Positions 23,745 through 36,130 of a DNA stretch of 64,000 bases are shown here, one piece after another. Positions within the stretch are counted from its first letter, which is position 1. Each line of letters starts with the position of its first letter. Both the position numbers and the translations under genes were made by a program. The stretch is from Sphaerolaimus hirsutus (taxonomy: Eukaryota; Nematoda; Chromadorea; Monhysterida; Sphaerolaimidae), in contig OZ038458.1 of assembly GCA_964036195.1 (NCBI GenBank), positions 18,365,832 to 18,429,831 on the forward strand, written 5' to 3'. The notes under the pieces are model-generated. The model had not been told where the DNA came from. It saw only the letters and a list, made by a program, of their open reading frames with translations, and did no database searches.

Positions 23745-25566
23745 TTTGATTCCGTAACCCGTTAAGTGCAAAAGTGAAAAAAATTGAGTTAAGTGCGGAT
23801 CTGACGTATATATTTATATTTCTTCGTGATAAAAAAAATTTACCTCAATATATCATACCGTTCCCGAGATACAGAGATCGTTTTTTGAAAAAAATGCAAT
23901 TTTGCATCTGAAACCCGTTATCTGCAGTCCAAAATAGGTGAGTTTGCACTCGAAACCCGTTATCTACAAAAAAAACCTATCATTTTTTTGCACCGAAACT
24001 CGTTATCTGCAGAGAAAAAAGTTTGCATCAGAAACTCGTTAAGGATTCACTATGGAGGTGTCAAAATCATCATTAGCATTGAAAAAAATGGCCAATTTTG
24101 AGAAATTTAATTAAATATTATCTCAGAAAATATCTCAAGGAAAAAATATAATTAAATCTCTTGGGTCATTTTAGAAAATATAATTAAATCTCTGAGAAAA
24201 TCTCTATCAGTTCAAAAAAATCTCAGAAAATCTCTCAACTTGAATTATGTTTTAATTGGTATTTCAAGTTTAAGCTGATTTTTTAAACTTTAGTTGTTTA
24301 AGCTTTAGCTTTGCTCAAGTTTTTCATCAACAATTTTATCAACACATTGTTTACTGACAGCACGCTTTGTACTACTGTTAAAGGCATTGCCATCATCACA
24401 GCTTGTCAGTCCCTAATAGTGACTAGAGAACAGCCGCCACAGTAGTCCAGCGGTTAGGGCACTCGTGTTCTATACAGGAGGCACAGGATCGATTCCCGCC
24501 TATGGCAATTGCAACTTTGCACTCTTTCTCTACCATATACTATCTGAAAAAATCATAAAAGTATTTAGGTACATGTATCCTCATAGAAAATGCATGAATT
24601 TCAGGTGTGATGATTCCAACAGAATTTTTCAAATGACTTTTTTCACCAAATTTTGGTAATTATAGCAAAGCATGCAGTCAACATCGTTGTTAAAACATAT
24701 TTACATTTACTCAAACATGCATATACTTGAGTACTGGGTAAATACATTTACATTTCCTTTGAAAAAGGTACCAGTACTCACATTTATGTATACTTTTTGA
24801 AAGTACACAAGATAAGTTTTTATATAAGCTTTTTCAGGCAATAGAATGGAAAAAGGGAAGAAAAACCCTCAAAAATAGGGACAAACTACCAAAAGGGGTG
24901 CATAAAATATTTCATCACCCTGCAAACATTCACTATTCACCAAATTTTCACTTTCCACCAGTTAAAATTATTGTGCTTTGTTGGCTGAATATTCAATCAT
25001 TGCTAAAAATCAATACATCACACATGTTGTATAGAGATTTACTCAAAACATTTTCTCAATCAGAGAAAATATTATTAAATCTCTCTGGAAAATCATGGAA
25101 AAAATATAAATCTCAGAAAATCTTATATTTTCTGAGATTTTCTGAGATTTTTTAAATATAAATCACCCAGAGATTTTTTCAATGCTAATCACCATACAAA
25201 AATGGAGTTTGCATCCGAAACTCGTTAAGGAAATCTGTACTGGTTTTTATGAATTTGCACCCGAAACTCGTTATCTGCAGGTGACTTTGCACCCGAAACT
25301 CATTATCTGCAGGTGACTTTGCACCCGAAACTCGTTATCTGCATGCATTTATGCTGATGTGACGTCAAACAAATCATCATAACTCTAGGTATATATGCCG
25401 GCCAGAGGGTTGTAAATATGGAAAATGTAGAGAAATTCATGAACTTTAAAAAAAGTTTCAGGCAAGCGTTGTCACTTGAAGCATGCCTGCGCGGGCCAAT
25501 GTCAAAGTTTCAAATGCGATTTTCAAAAAAACCCAAAAACGTGCAGATAACGGGTTTCGGAATCAA
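23745..25566. mobile_element. Element with repeated CGAAACTCGTTATCTGCAG units
   Basis: The left part has diverged copies of TGCACYCGAAACYCGTTATC near 23.76-24.04 kb. The right part has at least three close copies (25.25-25.35 kb) and an inverted one at 25.54 kb. The middle repeats AAAATCTCAGAAAATCTC words in both orientations. Confidence 0.5.
24433..24512 (+). repeat. tRNA-derived sequence (SINE head or tRNA pseudogene)
   Basis: TAGTCCAGCGGTTAGGGCAC fits a pol III A box and D-arm, and GGATCGATTCC fits the B box and T-loop. The outer GCCACAG can pair with CTATGGC at six of seven positions, and the anticodon loop position would read TCT. The anticodon and T stems have mismatches, so a working tRNA is unlikely. 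A tRNA-derived SINE head or tRNA relic inside the surrounding element is the better reading. Confidence 0.55.
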
Positions 25567-26705
25567 ACTCCTCAATTGTACCTGCACCCATATACTGCAC
25601 CTGTACATGTACTTTTTCATTAGCACTGGGTACATCAGAGTATGTTAGAAAGTTTAAGGAATGCAGGCAAAGAGCAAAAAAGTGACCACCTATGCCTGCA
25701 TTCATACACATCTTCAAATATATTTCTGTCTCTTAGAATGCAGGCATAGATAAATATATGTATTTTATGCACTCAAATTGTGATGACTTTTTTGCATGGT
25801 TTAGACTGAGAAAATTAATTCTTTGGTAGAACTTTGAAATTTCTACCAAATTTCATTTCATATCCAGATCCCAAAAAATACATGGAAAAATACTCGAATT
25901 CACGCTTCCATGAGAAAAATAATTACTTTTTACGCAATTTTACCCAGGTATTTTATGAGCATGGATAAAAATAAAAGTATTTACCATACGCATACTTTTT
26001 AAAACTTCGGTACTTACCTACTTTTAACAACTCTGCTAACTGTTCGGTGTGTTAGTAATGAATCCTATCCTATTTATACTGTTGATTGCGAGTTCACTGT
26101 TCGACACGCGAGAAAGCGCATGAAATTCCTTAGATTCTTATTGAATTTGGACACTGGTGTCAATTACGCAACTTCTGAAGAGACAAAAAAAAGGAAACAA
26201 AAGTTTCAAGTGATAAGTCAACTGACAAGTCATTTGCCAATGAAATTACTTGTCACTTCAAATTCTCTAGTCACTTGTCACCTCGTGGAATTGGTGCCCG
26301 ACGGGACACGGGCTATAAGCAAATAACCTCGATCACCATTCACCAGGCAAAATTGCCATTTTGTCGAAATTAATCAATCAAAGATCACAGCCTCGTAACC
26401 TCCATCAAGATATGAAATGAACTTTTGCAAGAAACAAATATTATCTCCAAATTCCATTTTACCATTTTGTTCGCGCAATGCGAAGAACTCTTTTCGAAGT
26501 GGTACACATCCCATAAGCCTAACCAGCATGCTAACATTTAAGCCTCGACGCCCTTCAGATAAAAAAGCACTGTCTACTATTCTTTTATGAAATAATTTGA
26601 CACTCGTTCTAAATATTTGAGTGGAATGATTAGGTTTTGGAATTTTTAGAAGGCGCTATACGTTTTTAGTTTTTTTAAATTTTGAATAAATATTATTTGG
26701 TCGAA
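25567..26705. other. No gene seen
   Basis: A 68-codon plus frame at 26120-26326 is G+C-poor and lies in repeats of the AAGTGACAAG type. No splice context or motif. Confidence 0.4.
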
Positions 26706-27113
26706 ACCGTATTTGGTCGGAATACTATCCCTTGAAATACCCCCCTCAAGTAGTTCACAATGGAAAAATGACCACCCAAAAAGCAGTGTAAAGAGAATGT
26801 AATTGCCAAAAATGCAGTTTGTGATCTGTGCAATGTAGAACTTGTTAAAAACAATGATTACCGTATTTCCTTTAATTACCCCCGGGGGTAATTTTTTCAG
26901 AGTGAAAATTTTGAGAGAAAAACGTGAAAAATGCAACAATAACCACTATTTATAAGTTTTTACAGCTTTATATAAGGATGTAGATGGTATAAACAATGTT
27001 CTAACGTAACACAGTAAGTGTTATGCATTTCCTGGACCACAAAGTCATAGTGCCCATTTTGAGGGGGCAGGGTATTTCGAGGGGTGGGGGTATTTCGAGG
27101 TAATACGGTAAGT
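26706..27113. mobile_element. TACCGTATTTC MITE
   Basis: ACCGTATTTGGTCGGAATAC to TTTCGAGGTAATACGGTAA. A second short inverted copy is nested near 26.86-26.90 kb. Confidence 0.6.
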
Positions 27114-27142
27114 TATGTTAAGACAGGGCTTATACCATCTAC

Positions 27143-27415
27143 CAGTGTTGTTAAAATACTGGTATTTTTGGAAAATGTAAACATAAACATAAATACCTTT
27201 TCCAAATCAAAAGTATAAATATGTGCGAAAGATAAGAAAGTTTTACGTTTTCCTTAGTACCCAGGTATTTTGGTCAGGAGAATGTAACAAAACATAATGG
27301 TATTTTTGACAAAGGTAAACATATTTTTGCAAAACGTAAATGTAAACATAAATATAAATATCTGAATAACTAGGTAGGTATTTTGGGTAAACGTTAATAC
27401 GTTTTTGCAACACTG
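27143..27415. mobile_element. hAT-like CAGTGTTG element
   Basis: Ends CAGTGTTGTTAAAATAC and GCAACACTG; exact 8-bp duplication CCATCTAC on both sides (27135-27142, 27416-27423). Subterminal AAACGTAAA repeats. Non-autonomous, 273 bp. Confidence 0.85.
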
Positions 27416-27783
27416 CCATCTACATATACTCACAGACAGCACGCTTAGTATGGAAACATACCATAATTTTTTTTTTTAAAACTTGTGATATATTTTGTAA
27501 TAATTCATTCCATAGTAAAAATGAAATATGATGAAAAAACTGTAAAATTTTTGGTTCATTATTCAGATGGGTTATGGTAGGTTTTTATACTAAGTGTGAT
27601 GTCCACCGAGTACACCTACTCACATAAATCTATAGACGTTTTTACATGTCGGTTATTAACAAAAACACTTTGTTCACAGCTGAATGACAGGTATTTGTGA
27701 AAGATACTGTACTAGGGTAATAAAAATATTGTTTATAATATTGTTATATTTTTCTACATCTGCGTACGTCACAGATAAATGAA

Positions 27784-27945
27784 TCAGATCAACACCCTCG
27801 AATCAGACTGAGAGTTCAAAAGAATTTGGTGAAATAATAACCACCCCCTCGAAATACCCCTCCCTCCATTAACCCCCCCCCCCAAATTAGCACCATGAAA
27901 AAAAATACCCCTGGGGGTCTTTTGATGAAATATGGTAAATTGATA
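27784..27945. mobile_element. Degraded TACCGTATTTC-family remnant
   Basis: Holds the family's interior words (GAAATAATAACC, CCTCGAAATACC, CCCCTGGGGGT) but lacks clean ends. Confidence 0.45.
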
Positions 27946-29943
27946 ACCATTTTTTATGGGGGATTTTTTTTGATAAATCAAAAACTCACTGAGTGGTACA
28001 AAACGCAATATTCGAGCGTCAACGAGTGGCAAATGAGTGGAAATGCAAGTGCGGACATTCCCTCAAATGCGAAAGCATTCCGCAGAGTTATTTGTGGCTA
28101 TTCTACAGTCATCCGTCCATTTTTCACTGGGCCATTTAAATTGGTCCAAAAAGTCTGCTCAAGTCCCAACTTTAAATGGCCTAGGGCGGAGATAAAAAGC
28201 CAACGCAAAGGGTCGAACGCATTTTCTTGGCTTAATGTTTATAAAGACGCAAAATACTGGCAACTTTGTTTTTCATGCATAAATTAGTCGCGGAATGTGC
28301 TGCTTTTGTCATGTCAACTTTGCATTGTCATTTGTCATGCTGGCACGCTTGTCTGTCTTCGGATAAAATTTTTGTAATTAAGTAAAAAGCGCAAACGAAC
28401 AATAGCGTTAATTGGAAAGTGAAAGGCCATGAAATTCAAAAAGGTATACACTGACAGCACACTTTATAATGAAATCTACCATAGACCATCTGAATAAAAT
28501 AGCACACATCAATTTTTTTCTGATGATATTTATCGCATTGCTTCCATTTTGCTGGGGGAATTTGGTGCAGTTTTTCATGTGACGTTTATCGTCAAAATAT
28601 GGTATCACCCATTGTATAGCGATCTGTCTGTCCAGCTGAAGAATAAAAATTTAAAAAAAAAACCCAGAAAATATATATCCCACTATATACAGAAATAGGC
28701 AATCATTCACGTCAACACAACGTCTTTGTCAACAGCTGTGTCGACTAAATGATGTTCTACGGCAATAATATTGTTACATAAAACGCAAGGATGTTCGGGA
28801 ACTAGCGTTCATCGGCACCAATGCGCTGCTCAATTTATAGGCCACTATTTTCCGAACAGCATAAAAACAGCATTTATCCGGCAACAAGAACAACACTTTA
28901 TCTATTTGTGTCATGGCACGTCGCAAATTTGTGCGAGCATGGTTCTTATACTGCAAATTTGACGCGTGTATATCCCATGTCGGAATTCACCAAAGACCGG
29001 ACGTCCAGCCGAGGCATCCGCTTTTCGTTGTTAGCGCATTCGAAGAACGAATTGTATTCAAAGAACGTTTTGTCGTTTTTTGTAAAGGATTACGGTAGTT
29101 TTCTATGGAGCATTTTCTATTTCAAGTGTGATCTGAATGCGCTAAGAAAAAGTGCTACAGTATTTTTACGAATATAGCAACGTGAATTCGTGAAATTGTG
29201 CACCGAATTCATCAACATTTAGAGTAATGTCATGTTATATACGAAACTTATATACGAAGAAATACGATTCTTTTAAGGTGGACTTATAGTTATAGCATAA
29301 CGACAGATAAAAATAAAGTAATCGAACAATTGATTATTGTCATGTCAAGTTTTTATTAAAAATTCGTGCTCAAAACTAAATTTTTATCAAAAAATCAAAT
29401 AAAATACGTTTTTTTGGAGAAAAAAAGAGTTTTGAATATGAATTTTGAATAAGAAGCTAGAAACTATTTCACCAAGAAGTTTCACCGTTTATCCGCCATT
29501 ATGCTTTAAATCCAGCTTAATTCAGATATGATACGGTAGTTTCATTGTGGAGTATGTGGTCTAGAATATTTTGTAGAGTATGTGGACTTTACTAGAATAT
29601 TTTCGTTCCTTTTCAGCACAATACAAAAATCAAGCTTCCCCGAATTCCAATGGTTGATTTCCCAATTGTATTTATAGAACTCTCCAGAACGATAAATCGT
29701 AACGAGTAAATAAATATAAATGCATACTGATGAAACGAAAGCAGCGGCTGGAAGTACACAAGCATTTTTTTAAATTATGTGAATAATTAGTTCTATATAA
29801 GCATGGATCTATTCACTTACAATTTTCAAACGGTCAGTTGACATGCATAAAAAGATAACAGAAATGAAACGCTCTCACGAACAATCCTCAGTCAATAAAC
29901 GCATTCACGCAGCGCAGTGATTTGCTTCGTCGCGGCAGAAATA
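27946..29943. other. No supported gene
   Basis: Plus-strand frames at 27895-28287, 28821-29177 and 28913-29098 overlap in different frames and lack splice sites. I recognise no motif. Sequence just before 29944 could be promoter and 5' UTR of the small gene that follows. Confidence 0.4.
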
Positions 29944-31393
29944 ATGAGCGGCACTGCAAATAAAGTCGCTTTAGATCAGAGTTGTTAAAGGTGCTGAACT
30001 TTTATAAAAGTGAACGAAAACGTAAAGAATCGTTCTTTTACTCACCCCTGCGTACAGAAAACGTAAAGTATTCAAAAAATACTTTTACACTGCGTAAAAC
30101 GTGAGTAAAATACTTTTTTCAGAGAAAACGTAAAAATGAGATTTTTTCTGGAGAAAACATAAAAACGGGTATTTTTTCTTACAGAAAACGTAAAAGTTTA
30201 TTTCGTATTCGTAAACGTATTTTTTGAATTTTTACTCTGATACCGTATTTCCTCGAAATACCCCCCCTCGAAATACCCCCCCCCCCCCTCGTTTGACCCC
30301 TCCCCCCCCTCTCAAGACCACTATGTAACAATCACCCCCCCTCGAAATACCCCCCCCCCCAAATTGAGTGTAAAGAGAACATACATGACAAATACTGCAG
30401 TTTGTGTTCTGCGTAGTGCGGAACACACGTTAAAACAATGTCGGAATCACGTGAGAGCAGTGTTTATACCATCAACGTACTAATATTAGTCTACAGGAGA
30501 CTTTACATGTCAGTTTTTGATGCATTTTTCTACCCCAGCGCACATCACAAACAACGATTTTGTACTAGGATTTCAAAAAAGTTCTTGTGAAATAATAACC
30601 CCCCTCAAAATACCCCCCCCCCCCCTCGTTAAACCCCCCCCCCTCTCGGAGGCACTATGAAACAATCACCCCCCGGGGGGTATTTCGAGGAAATACAGTA
30701 TACAAAAAGATGTGTTTTTCTCTCCTGCTACGTATTTCTTACGAAAATGTCTTATGTTTGTCACTTTCTTTTTGGCAAACATACATTTTCTGTCCCCTAA
30801 AAATACGTTTTCTGTACTCGTGTACTTTCAAAAAGTATGCGAGTAAGTAAGTACCGGTATTTTTTTTGCGAGGAAGTGTAAACATATTTATGCAGTACTC
30901 GAGTATTCATAATTATCAAGTAAATGTAAATACGTTTCAACAACTATGGTTTAGATGTGCTGAACTGCATGGAATTGTGATGGGAAATGTTGATGAATTT
31001 TTTCAATTTAATTCGAATTTTTGGAATTTTATTGAATTTGATTTTGCTGCGAAATTATGGGGGATAATTTCGGATGAGATTTTTACAGCGTTTTACCTGT
31101 TTTTGCTTGAAAGAGGGTTCACAACTGCATTGGAATGTCATCCTTCTGCATCTCCATCTAGCAAAAAATTATTTCTCTCTTTGATTTGCCCAAAACATCG
31201 TGAACTAAAGAAGGTTTACCTAGTCATTTTTCACGTCACTACTCTCATCCAAAAAATGATTTAAAAGTTTGGAAAAATTCACAAAAAATAATTAGATCGA
31301 AAACTATTTATTTTCAGATTTAAAATTCCCATCGCTACTGAAACTCTTCTCGAGGCACTGTTGGAATTTATAGATAAGCTGCAGAACGTCTAG
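29944..31393 (+). CDS. Possible 42-residue gene, two exons, first exon split by a hAT-like element
   Basis: An ATG at 29944 opens 11 codons (MSGTANKVALD) that stop at the left target duplication of the element 29977-30948. After the element the frame resumes at 30957 (VLNCME) and ends in phase 2 at GAATT|GTGATG (30976). The intron ends TTATTTTCAG at 31317. Exon 31318-31393 joins in the right phase (FKIPIATETLLEALLEFIDK...) and ends in TAG. Removing the element with one duplication gives 129 coding bases in one frame. The C-terminal half is an amphipathic Leu/Glu helix. Protein unrecognised. A 132-codon frame at 30866-31264 overlaps in another frame and starts inside the element. The gene is only intact if the element is removed or absent on other alleles. 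Confidence 0.4.
29977..30948. mobile_element. hAT-like CAGAGTTG element inside a coding exon
   Basis: Ends CAGAGTTGTTAAAGG and TTTCAACAACTATG. Flanked by CTTTAGAT (29969-29976) and GTTTAGAT (30949-30956), 7 of 8 matching. Arms carry AAACGTAAA repeats. A TACCGTATTTC MITE (30241-30697) is nested inside. Confidence 0.8.
30241..30697. mobile_element. TACCGTATTTC MITE, nested
   Basis: TACCGTATTTCCTCGAAATA on the left and TATTTCGAGGAAATACAGTA on the right. Its core (CATACATGACAAATACTGCA) is shared with the copy at 48.16-48.60 kb, so these two are a close pair. Confidence 0.8.
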
Positions 31394-32443
31394 AGCGAAT
31401 TGCACAATTTACATCGGTGAATGCATAATTTTGTTGTGTGTGTGTGTGGTCAATTCAATATACCTAAATAGGTACCCATATTGACGTAAAACCGGTAAAA
31501 TGACTGCGACATAAGAAATACGATGATGTAAATGAGTAATTAGTAGCACGGCTGATATTCACTTGTATTGATTTGTGCCAATTAATTTGCATGTGCAAAT
31601 AGATGGAGGGAGTTGTCCGCATGAGCATTCGAATCAAGTAAAGAATTGTTCGTAACCTGTCCTAAACTCGTGTTTACTCAAATCGCTTTACTCACACACT
31701 AGTTTTAAGCCGAAATTTTAAAAACTCAATCAATCAGCTTTGAATGGATCTGACTTTACCGGAATCAGGTGTCCTTCAACCACAGTATATGAGGATTCAA
31801 AATAAATCACTCTAGTAAACTCAAATGCCCTCAATGCTGATGTTTGAAGTTTCTAAATTTTGGTTGAAATCTAGTGTGTTCATTCGACCGATCAGCACGG
31901 AGATCGACAAAGTTGATAGCATGTCGATTGCAGGCAATGCCCAGGTTTTCCATTTGCACATGTAAATCGATGTGCACACCAGATTGAGGTGGTCCCACGT
32001 AGAAATGTCGTAATGGGCGGGACAACCTTTCCGTCTCAATTACTTCCCCTGGGAATTCATTGGTGACCTACCTGTAACTAGTAAACACATATTTATGATC
32101 CGGGCAATTCTATTTGCACATGAGGACACGTGATGTGCGATTAGCATTGAAATTAAAAATTAAAAATATAAGATTTCAATGTAATCTCAGAAATTATCTT
32201 AGAGAGAAAGTGTGAAAACTGTCAAAGAGAAGCAGAAAAAATGATAATAAATATAAATCTGAAATTTTGTATGATGTTTTTTTGAAATATTATACATTTC
32301 TGAGAATTTTTTCAATGCATGTGTGATCAAATCGAAAAAAATAATTTAACATAATGGGTGAATCAAAATTCAAATGATGGTTGGGATGGGAGCCTCAAAT
32401 GCCTAAAAATTATGTCATCAGAACATTTTGATGGGTGGATGTA
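31394..32443. other. Inverted-repeat remnant and unannotated sequence
   Basis: 31.69-31.88 kb holds an inverted pair (CACACTAGTTTTAAGCCGAA...) of a MITE also seen at 35.1 and 58.3 kb. A 13-mer TG run lies near 31.43 kb. No gene seen. Confidence 0.45.
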
Positions 32444-32970
32444 AAGCGGGAATTAGAGCTCAGCGTCGATTCGACGTGAAATGACGACGTGAAATGATGT
32501 TGTGAAATTTATTACACGAGTGTGGATCATGCTACGGGTCTATAATTTTCTAAGGATAATATATGAATCAATACCTTAATCGTGTCCAATACTGAGTGTT
32601 ATCAGCCACAACTAGAGCGAATTGAAAAATTCAATTTTTATCATTCCACGTCATCATTTTACGTCAGGGAACAACTTGACATTTCACGTCAGACTATTGC
32701 AAGCAAAAGTCTGACGTGAAATGTCAAGTTGTTCCCTGACACTGTGACGTGAAATGATGATGACGTGGGATGATAAAAATTGAATTTTTCAATTCGCTCT
32801 AGTTGTGGCTGATAACACTCAGTATTGGACACGATTAAGGTATTGATTCATATATTATCCTTAGAAAATTATAGACCCGTAGCATGATCCACACTCGTGT
32901 AATAAATTTCACGACATCATTTCACGTCGTCATTTCACGTCGAATCAACGCTGAGCTCTAATTCCCGCTT
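32444..32970. repeat. 527-bp fold-back element, copy 1
   Basis: AAGCGGGAATTAGAGCTCAG at the left returns inverted at the right (CTCTAATTCCCGCTT). Arms match along most of their length. A near-identical copy lies at 46212-46738. Confidence 0.88.
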
Positions 32971-34174
32971 AAAATCGAATTTTTGTTTGAACTCCGGCTT
33001 AATTTTTTTAGTACTTTGACCGTTTTATGTTGAAGACACATAAAATAGTTGTTATTATAGCCTTGTCCCATTCAAGTAACTGCAAAAATACCTTCTTCTT
33101 AAATTATTTCTTTTTGAACATTTTTATATTCTTATGGCCTTAGCGATAAATACCTAGCTCAAAATAAAAAGCAAATATTTTTAAGTAAAATACCGTATTA
33201 CCTCGAATTACCCCCATGGGGGTTTATTATTTCGCCAGAAAAATTTGAGGGCGTTTAATTCGAGGGGGGCTTATTCGAGGGGGGTTTATTATTTCCCCAG
33301 CCCAGTTTAGGAGGGTTAATTTGAGGGGTGGTGGTTAATCAAGGGGGGGGGGTAATTCGAGGTAATACGGTAGAACACTACACAAACAGTAGGAATGTAC
33401 TAGGGTTAAATGAGTTTGTAACAGGTGCATATAAACAATGATATCCTACAATGGGGTAAACTAGAGATATAAAAATAATATATTTGATAGCATAATGGGT
33501 GGTCCCGTTGCAAAACATTCAAATTTGAAGAATTTCTGCAATAACAAAAAGAAATCTTTATCTCGAGGGATCCAGACTCGTATTTACGCTTCATCAGTGG
33601 TTAAGTTACTTTGAGGACACAAAAATGTCCATTAATTTCCATTTGGGTGTCAACCTTCTGTTTTCCGTCTTCCGAAGGCAAAAATTTTCCGTTTCCGTTT
33701 CTAATTTATTTTGCACGATATTGTCATTGTTGCTTTAGATGCATAAATTACAAACAATAGTGCAGTGGTAAATATAATTATAATCAATAGTTGACTGATG
33801 AGCAGTGTTGCAATAACGTATTTACGTTTACCTGAAATACCCGGGTATTTCGGTATTTATGCTTAGGTATTTACGTTGACGGAAGTTGTCGTTAGCCTTT
33901 TCCCTTTTCCAATTTCTAGCAAGTGTAAAATACATTTCCGTTTCTAGTAAAAATAGTTTGGCACCCTAATTGAATCCTATTGAATTTTTCAATTTGAAGT
34001 CATTAAAAATGGGTTTTATGTTTTATTAAAAATTACACTTTGTAATTTGATAAAAATACTGTAGAATGGAACTAAATTTAGTTATGTATATTCGTACATA
34101 AATATCTTGCGTCCAACCGGAATTTATGAACCTAAAACGACTATGACAATTTCTGTGAACAAAGCATCCATATA
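32971..34174. other. MITEs only
   Basis: Contains a TACCGTATTACC MITE (33190-33372) and the truncated end of an AACGTATTTACG hAT-like element near 33.80 kb. No supported frame. Confidence 0.45.
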
Positions 34175-34612
34175 TACCGTATTACATCGAAATACCCCCA
34201 GGGGGTTTATTATTTCGCGAGCAAAATTTTAGGGGGTAATTTCGAGGGGGGGGGGGGGTATTCGAGGGGGGTATAATATTTCGCCGGAAATTTTTGGAAA
34301 TTCCCCATACTCAGACGTAGAAAAATCAAACAATAACATAGATGTATATGTGTTTATAGGCATATATAACTGTATACACACAGAAACCCTTCCCTAACGT
34401 CACTCAATCATCGGTTTTACTTTTAATGTGTGTTCTGCAGTGAACAGATCACAAACTGCGGTATTTGTCATGTACGTTCTCTTTACACCAATTTTAGGGG
34501 GGTATTTAAGGGGGGTTTATTTTTTCCTCAGCCTAATTTTTTTTTTTTTTGGGGGGGGGGGTTTTCGAGGGGGGGGGTTAATTCAAGGGGGGTTTATTTC
34601 GAGGTAATACGG
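34175..34612. mobile_element. TACCGTATTAC MITE, long form
   Basis: TACCGTATTACATCGAAATA to TTTCGAGGTAATACGGTAG, with G-runs near both ends and a core that includes GCATATATAACTG as in the 19.4 kb copy. Confidence 0.75.
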
Positions 34613-34690
34613 TAGGCAATATTTATGTTGCTATAACCTACGTTTATACCGATTGTGAAAATTCGCAAACAAGGTGAACAAAATACGTTT

Positions 34691-34978
34691 TTATAAATTT
34701 GAAAGGTCCAAACTCACTGCCCATTTCTTATCCTTCCACTTTTGATATTCCAACCTCTCTTGTAATTCCGTAAAATCAAAATTATCCGGGAAAGGTAAGC
34801 TGCCATTGAGATTAGGCACGAATAAAACGTCGGTCACGTTGGTGCCGTTGATGGTGCCCATTTGCAGCTGGGCGCTGGCGCCGAAAATGTGCCAGTGCTG
34901 AATGTGATTAGAGTGGTTTCGCTTCATTTTCCACTGTCCGGTTTTACCAAGCCGTAATTTTTCAATAAATTTTTGTTC
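34691..34978 (-). CDS. Orphan terminal exon, unknown protein
   Basis: A 95-codon frame ending in TAA at 34691 has coding-like composition unlike its surroundings. An acceptor (CTATTCGCTAAAACGAG|GAAC, with a CTAAC branch-like motif upstream) fits a start at 34978 in phase 0. The peptide begins EQKFIEKLRLGKTGQWKMKR, has a Trp/His-rich segment (HWHIFGASAQLQMG), two N-glycosylation-type sites (NGT, NVT), and a charged end (LEYQKWKDKKW). No membrane segment. I do not recognise the family. Upstream exons should be at higher coordinates on the minus strand; the candidate exon at 37375-37466 is one possibility. Confidence 0.5.
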   Translation of the reverse strand, partial: EQKFIEKLRLGKTGQWKMKRNHSNHIQHWHIFGASAQLQMGTINGTNVTDVLFVPNLNGSLPFPDNFDFTELQERLEYQKWKDKKWAVSLDLSNL

Positions 34979-35109
34979 CTCGTTTTAGCGAATAGGTAGT
35001 TAGAGTGACGGTAGTGGCTAGAAATTTTGACAAGTTGTCATCAGGAAATGAAATGATAGCTTGACTTGAGGCGGCATTTACATGACATGACGGCAGTGTG
35101 GTCACGCAC

Positions 35110-36130
35110 TACGCACACTAGTTTACGGCCAAAATTTCGGAAACTGATAATTAAGTTTTGAACAGATTTGAGTTTACCAGAATCTATTATTTTAATCTTT
35201 GTCACAGCAGTCCTCATTCCGGTAAACTCAGATGCGTTCTAAACCAGAGTTGTTCAAATACTGGTATTTTTGGAAAACGTAAACGTAAACGTAAATACCT
35301 TTTCCAAATCTAAAGTATAAATACTAAAACGTAAGGTATTTATAAAATACCAAGGAATACGTAAAAAAAAACGTAAACGTAAAAATTTCAAGAAGTGCCC
35401 CATATGAGCAGAGCTTCTGAAAATACCATTGTTGTGACATTTTCAACAATGTATACATAATTTCCATCCATATTTTTCACTTACATTCATAGCAAACAAA
35501 AAATCTTATTTAAATTTTTGTCTATTTGTTTACGAATGTTTGTGCTGATAGCCACGCAGTTTAGCACATGGATTAGCACACTTCTTCATCAAAAATTCCA
35601 TTACTGCAAAACTTCAGCAGGATATGAATAAAACAAAACACTGAATGATTGTAAAATCCACAACACAAATGCGTACATACATTCCACTGTTCTGCTTGTA
35701 TTTATAGGTAACACATTCCTAGACACTGTTCATATTCCAAAATTGACACATTGAATACATTTACAATTGATTGATTGCACTTATTTACAATATTGTCACT
35801 GTCAAAAAGACAATTACACAACATAATTGGCATTATTTAGGTCCAGTGGTAGAACTATTTACACAAAATCAATGTGACTGCGGTAATAGAGCACATTTCA
35901 CAGACGCGTGGTTTCGTGTAGCTGGATTTTTACGTTTTCTCTGGTACCCGGGTAATTGTGCCAGGAAAACGTAACAAAACGTAATGGTATTTTTGGAAAA
36001 CGTAAACGTAAACGTAAGTATAAATACCCGAATAACCGGGTATTTCGGGTAAACGTAAATACGTTTTTCCAACTCTGTTCTAAACTGACTTATCATTTTC
36101 CGAAACACCACTAAAATACATGCGTGGAGC
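35110..36130. mobile_element. ACTAGTTTACGGCC MITE split by a hAT-like insertion
   Basis: An inverted-repeat MITE (CGGAAACTGATAATTAAG at the left, CTTATCATTTTCCGAAAC at the right) is interrupted by the hAT-like element 35245-36077. Related copies occur at 31.69 and 58.29 kb. Confidence 0.65.
35245..36077. mobile_element. hAT-like CAGAGTTG element
   Basis: Ends CAGAGTTGTTCAAATACTGG and TTTTTCCAACTCTG; exact duplication TTCTAAAC (35237-35244, 36078-36085). Subterminal AAACGTAAACGTAAA repeats in both arms. Confidence 0.9.

Noticed and set aside
23760-25360. CRISPR-like repeated CGAAACTCGTTATCTGC units
   Set aside because: Spacing is irregular, copies diverge, and the genome is an animal's; these are transposon repeats.
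28821-29177. 118-codon plus frame containing SYTANL, a motif like receptor M3
   Set aside because: No hydrophobic M3 helix precedes it, another frame is open across the same bases, and there are no splice sites. The match is probably chance.
30866-31264. 132-codon plus frame
   Set aside because: Starts inside the hAT-like element, and no phase-compatible donor joins it to exon 31318-31393.
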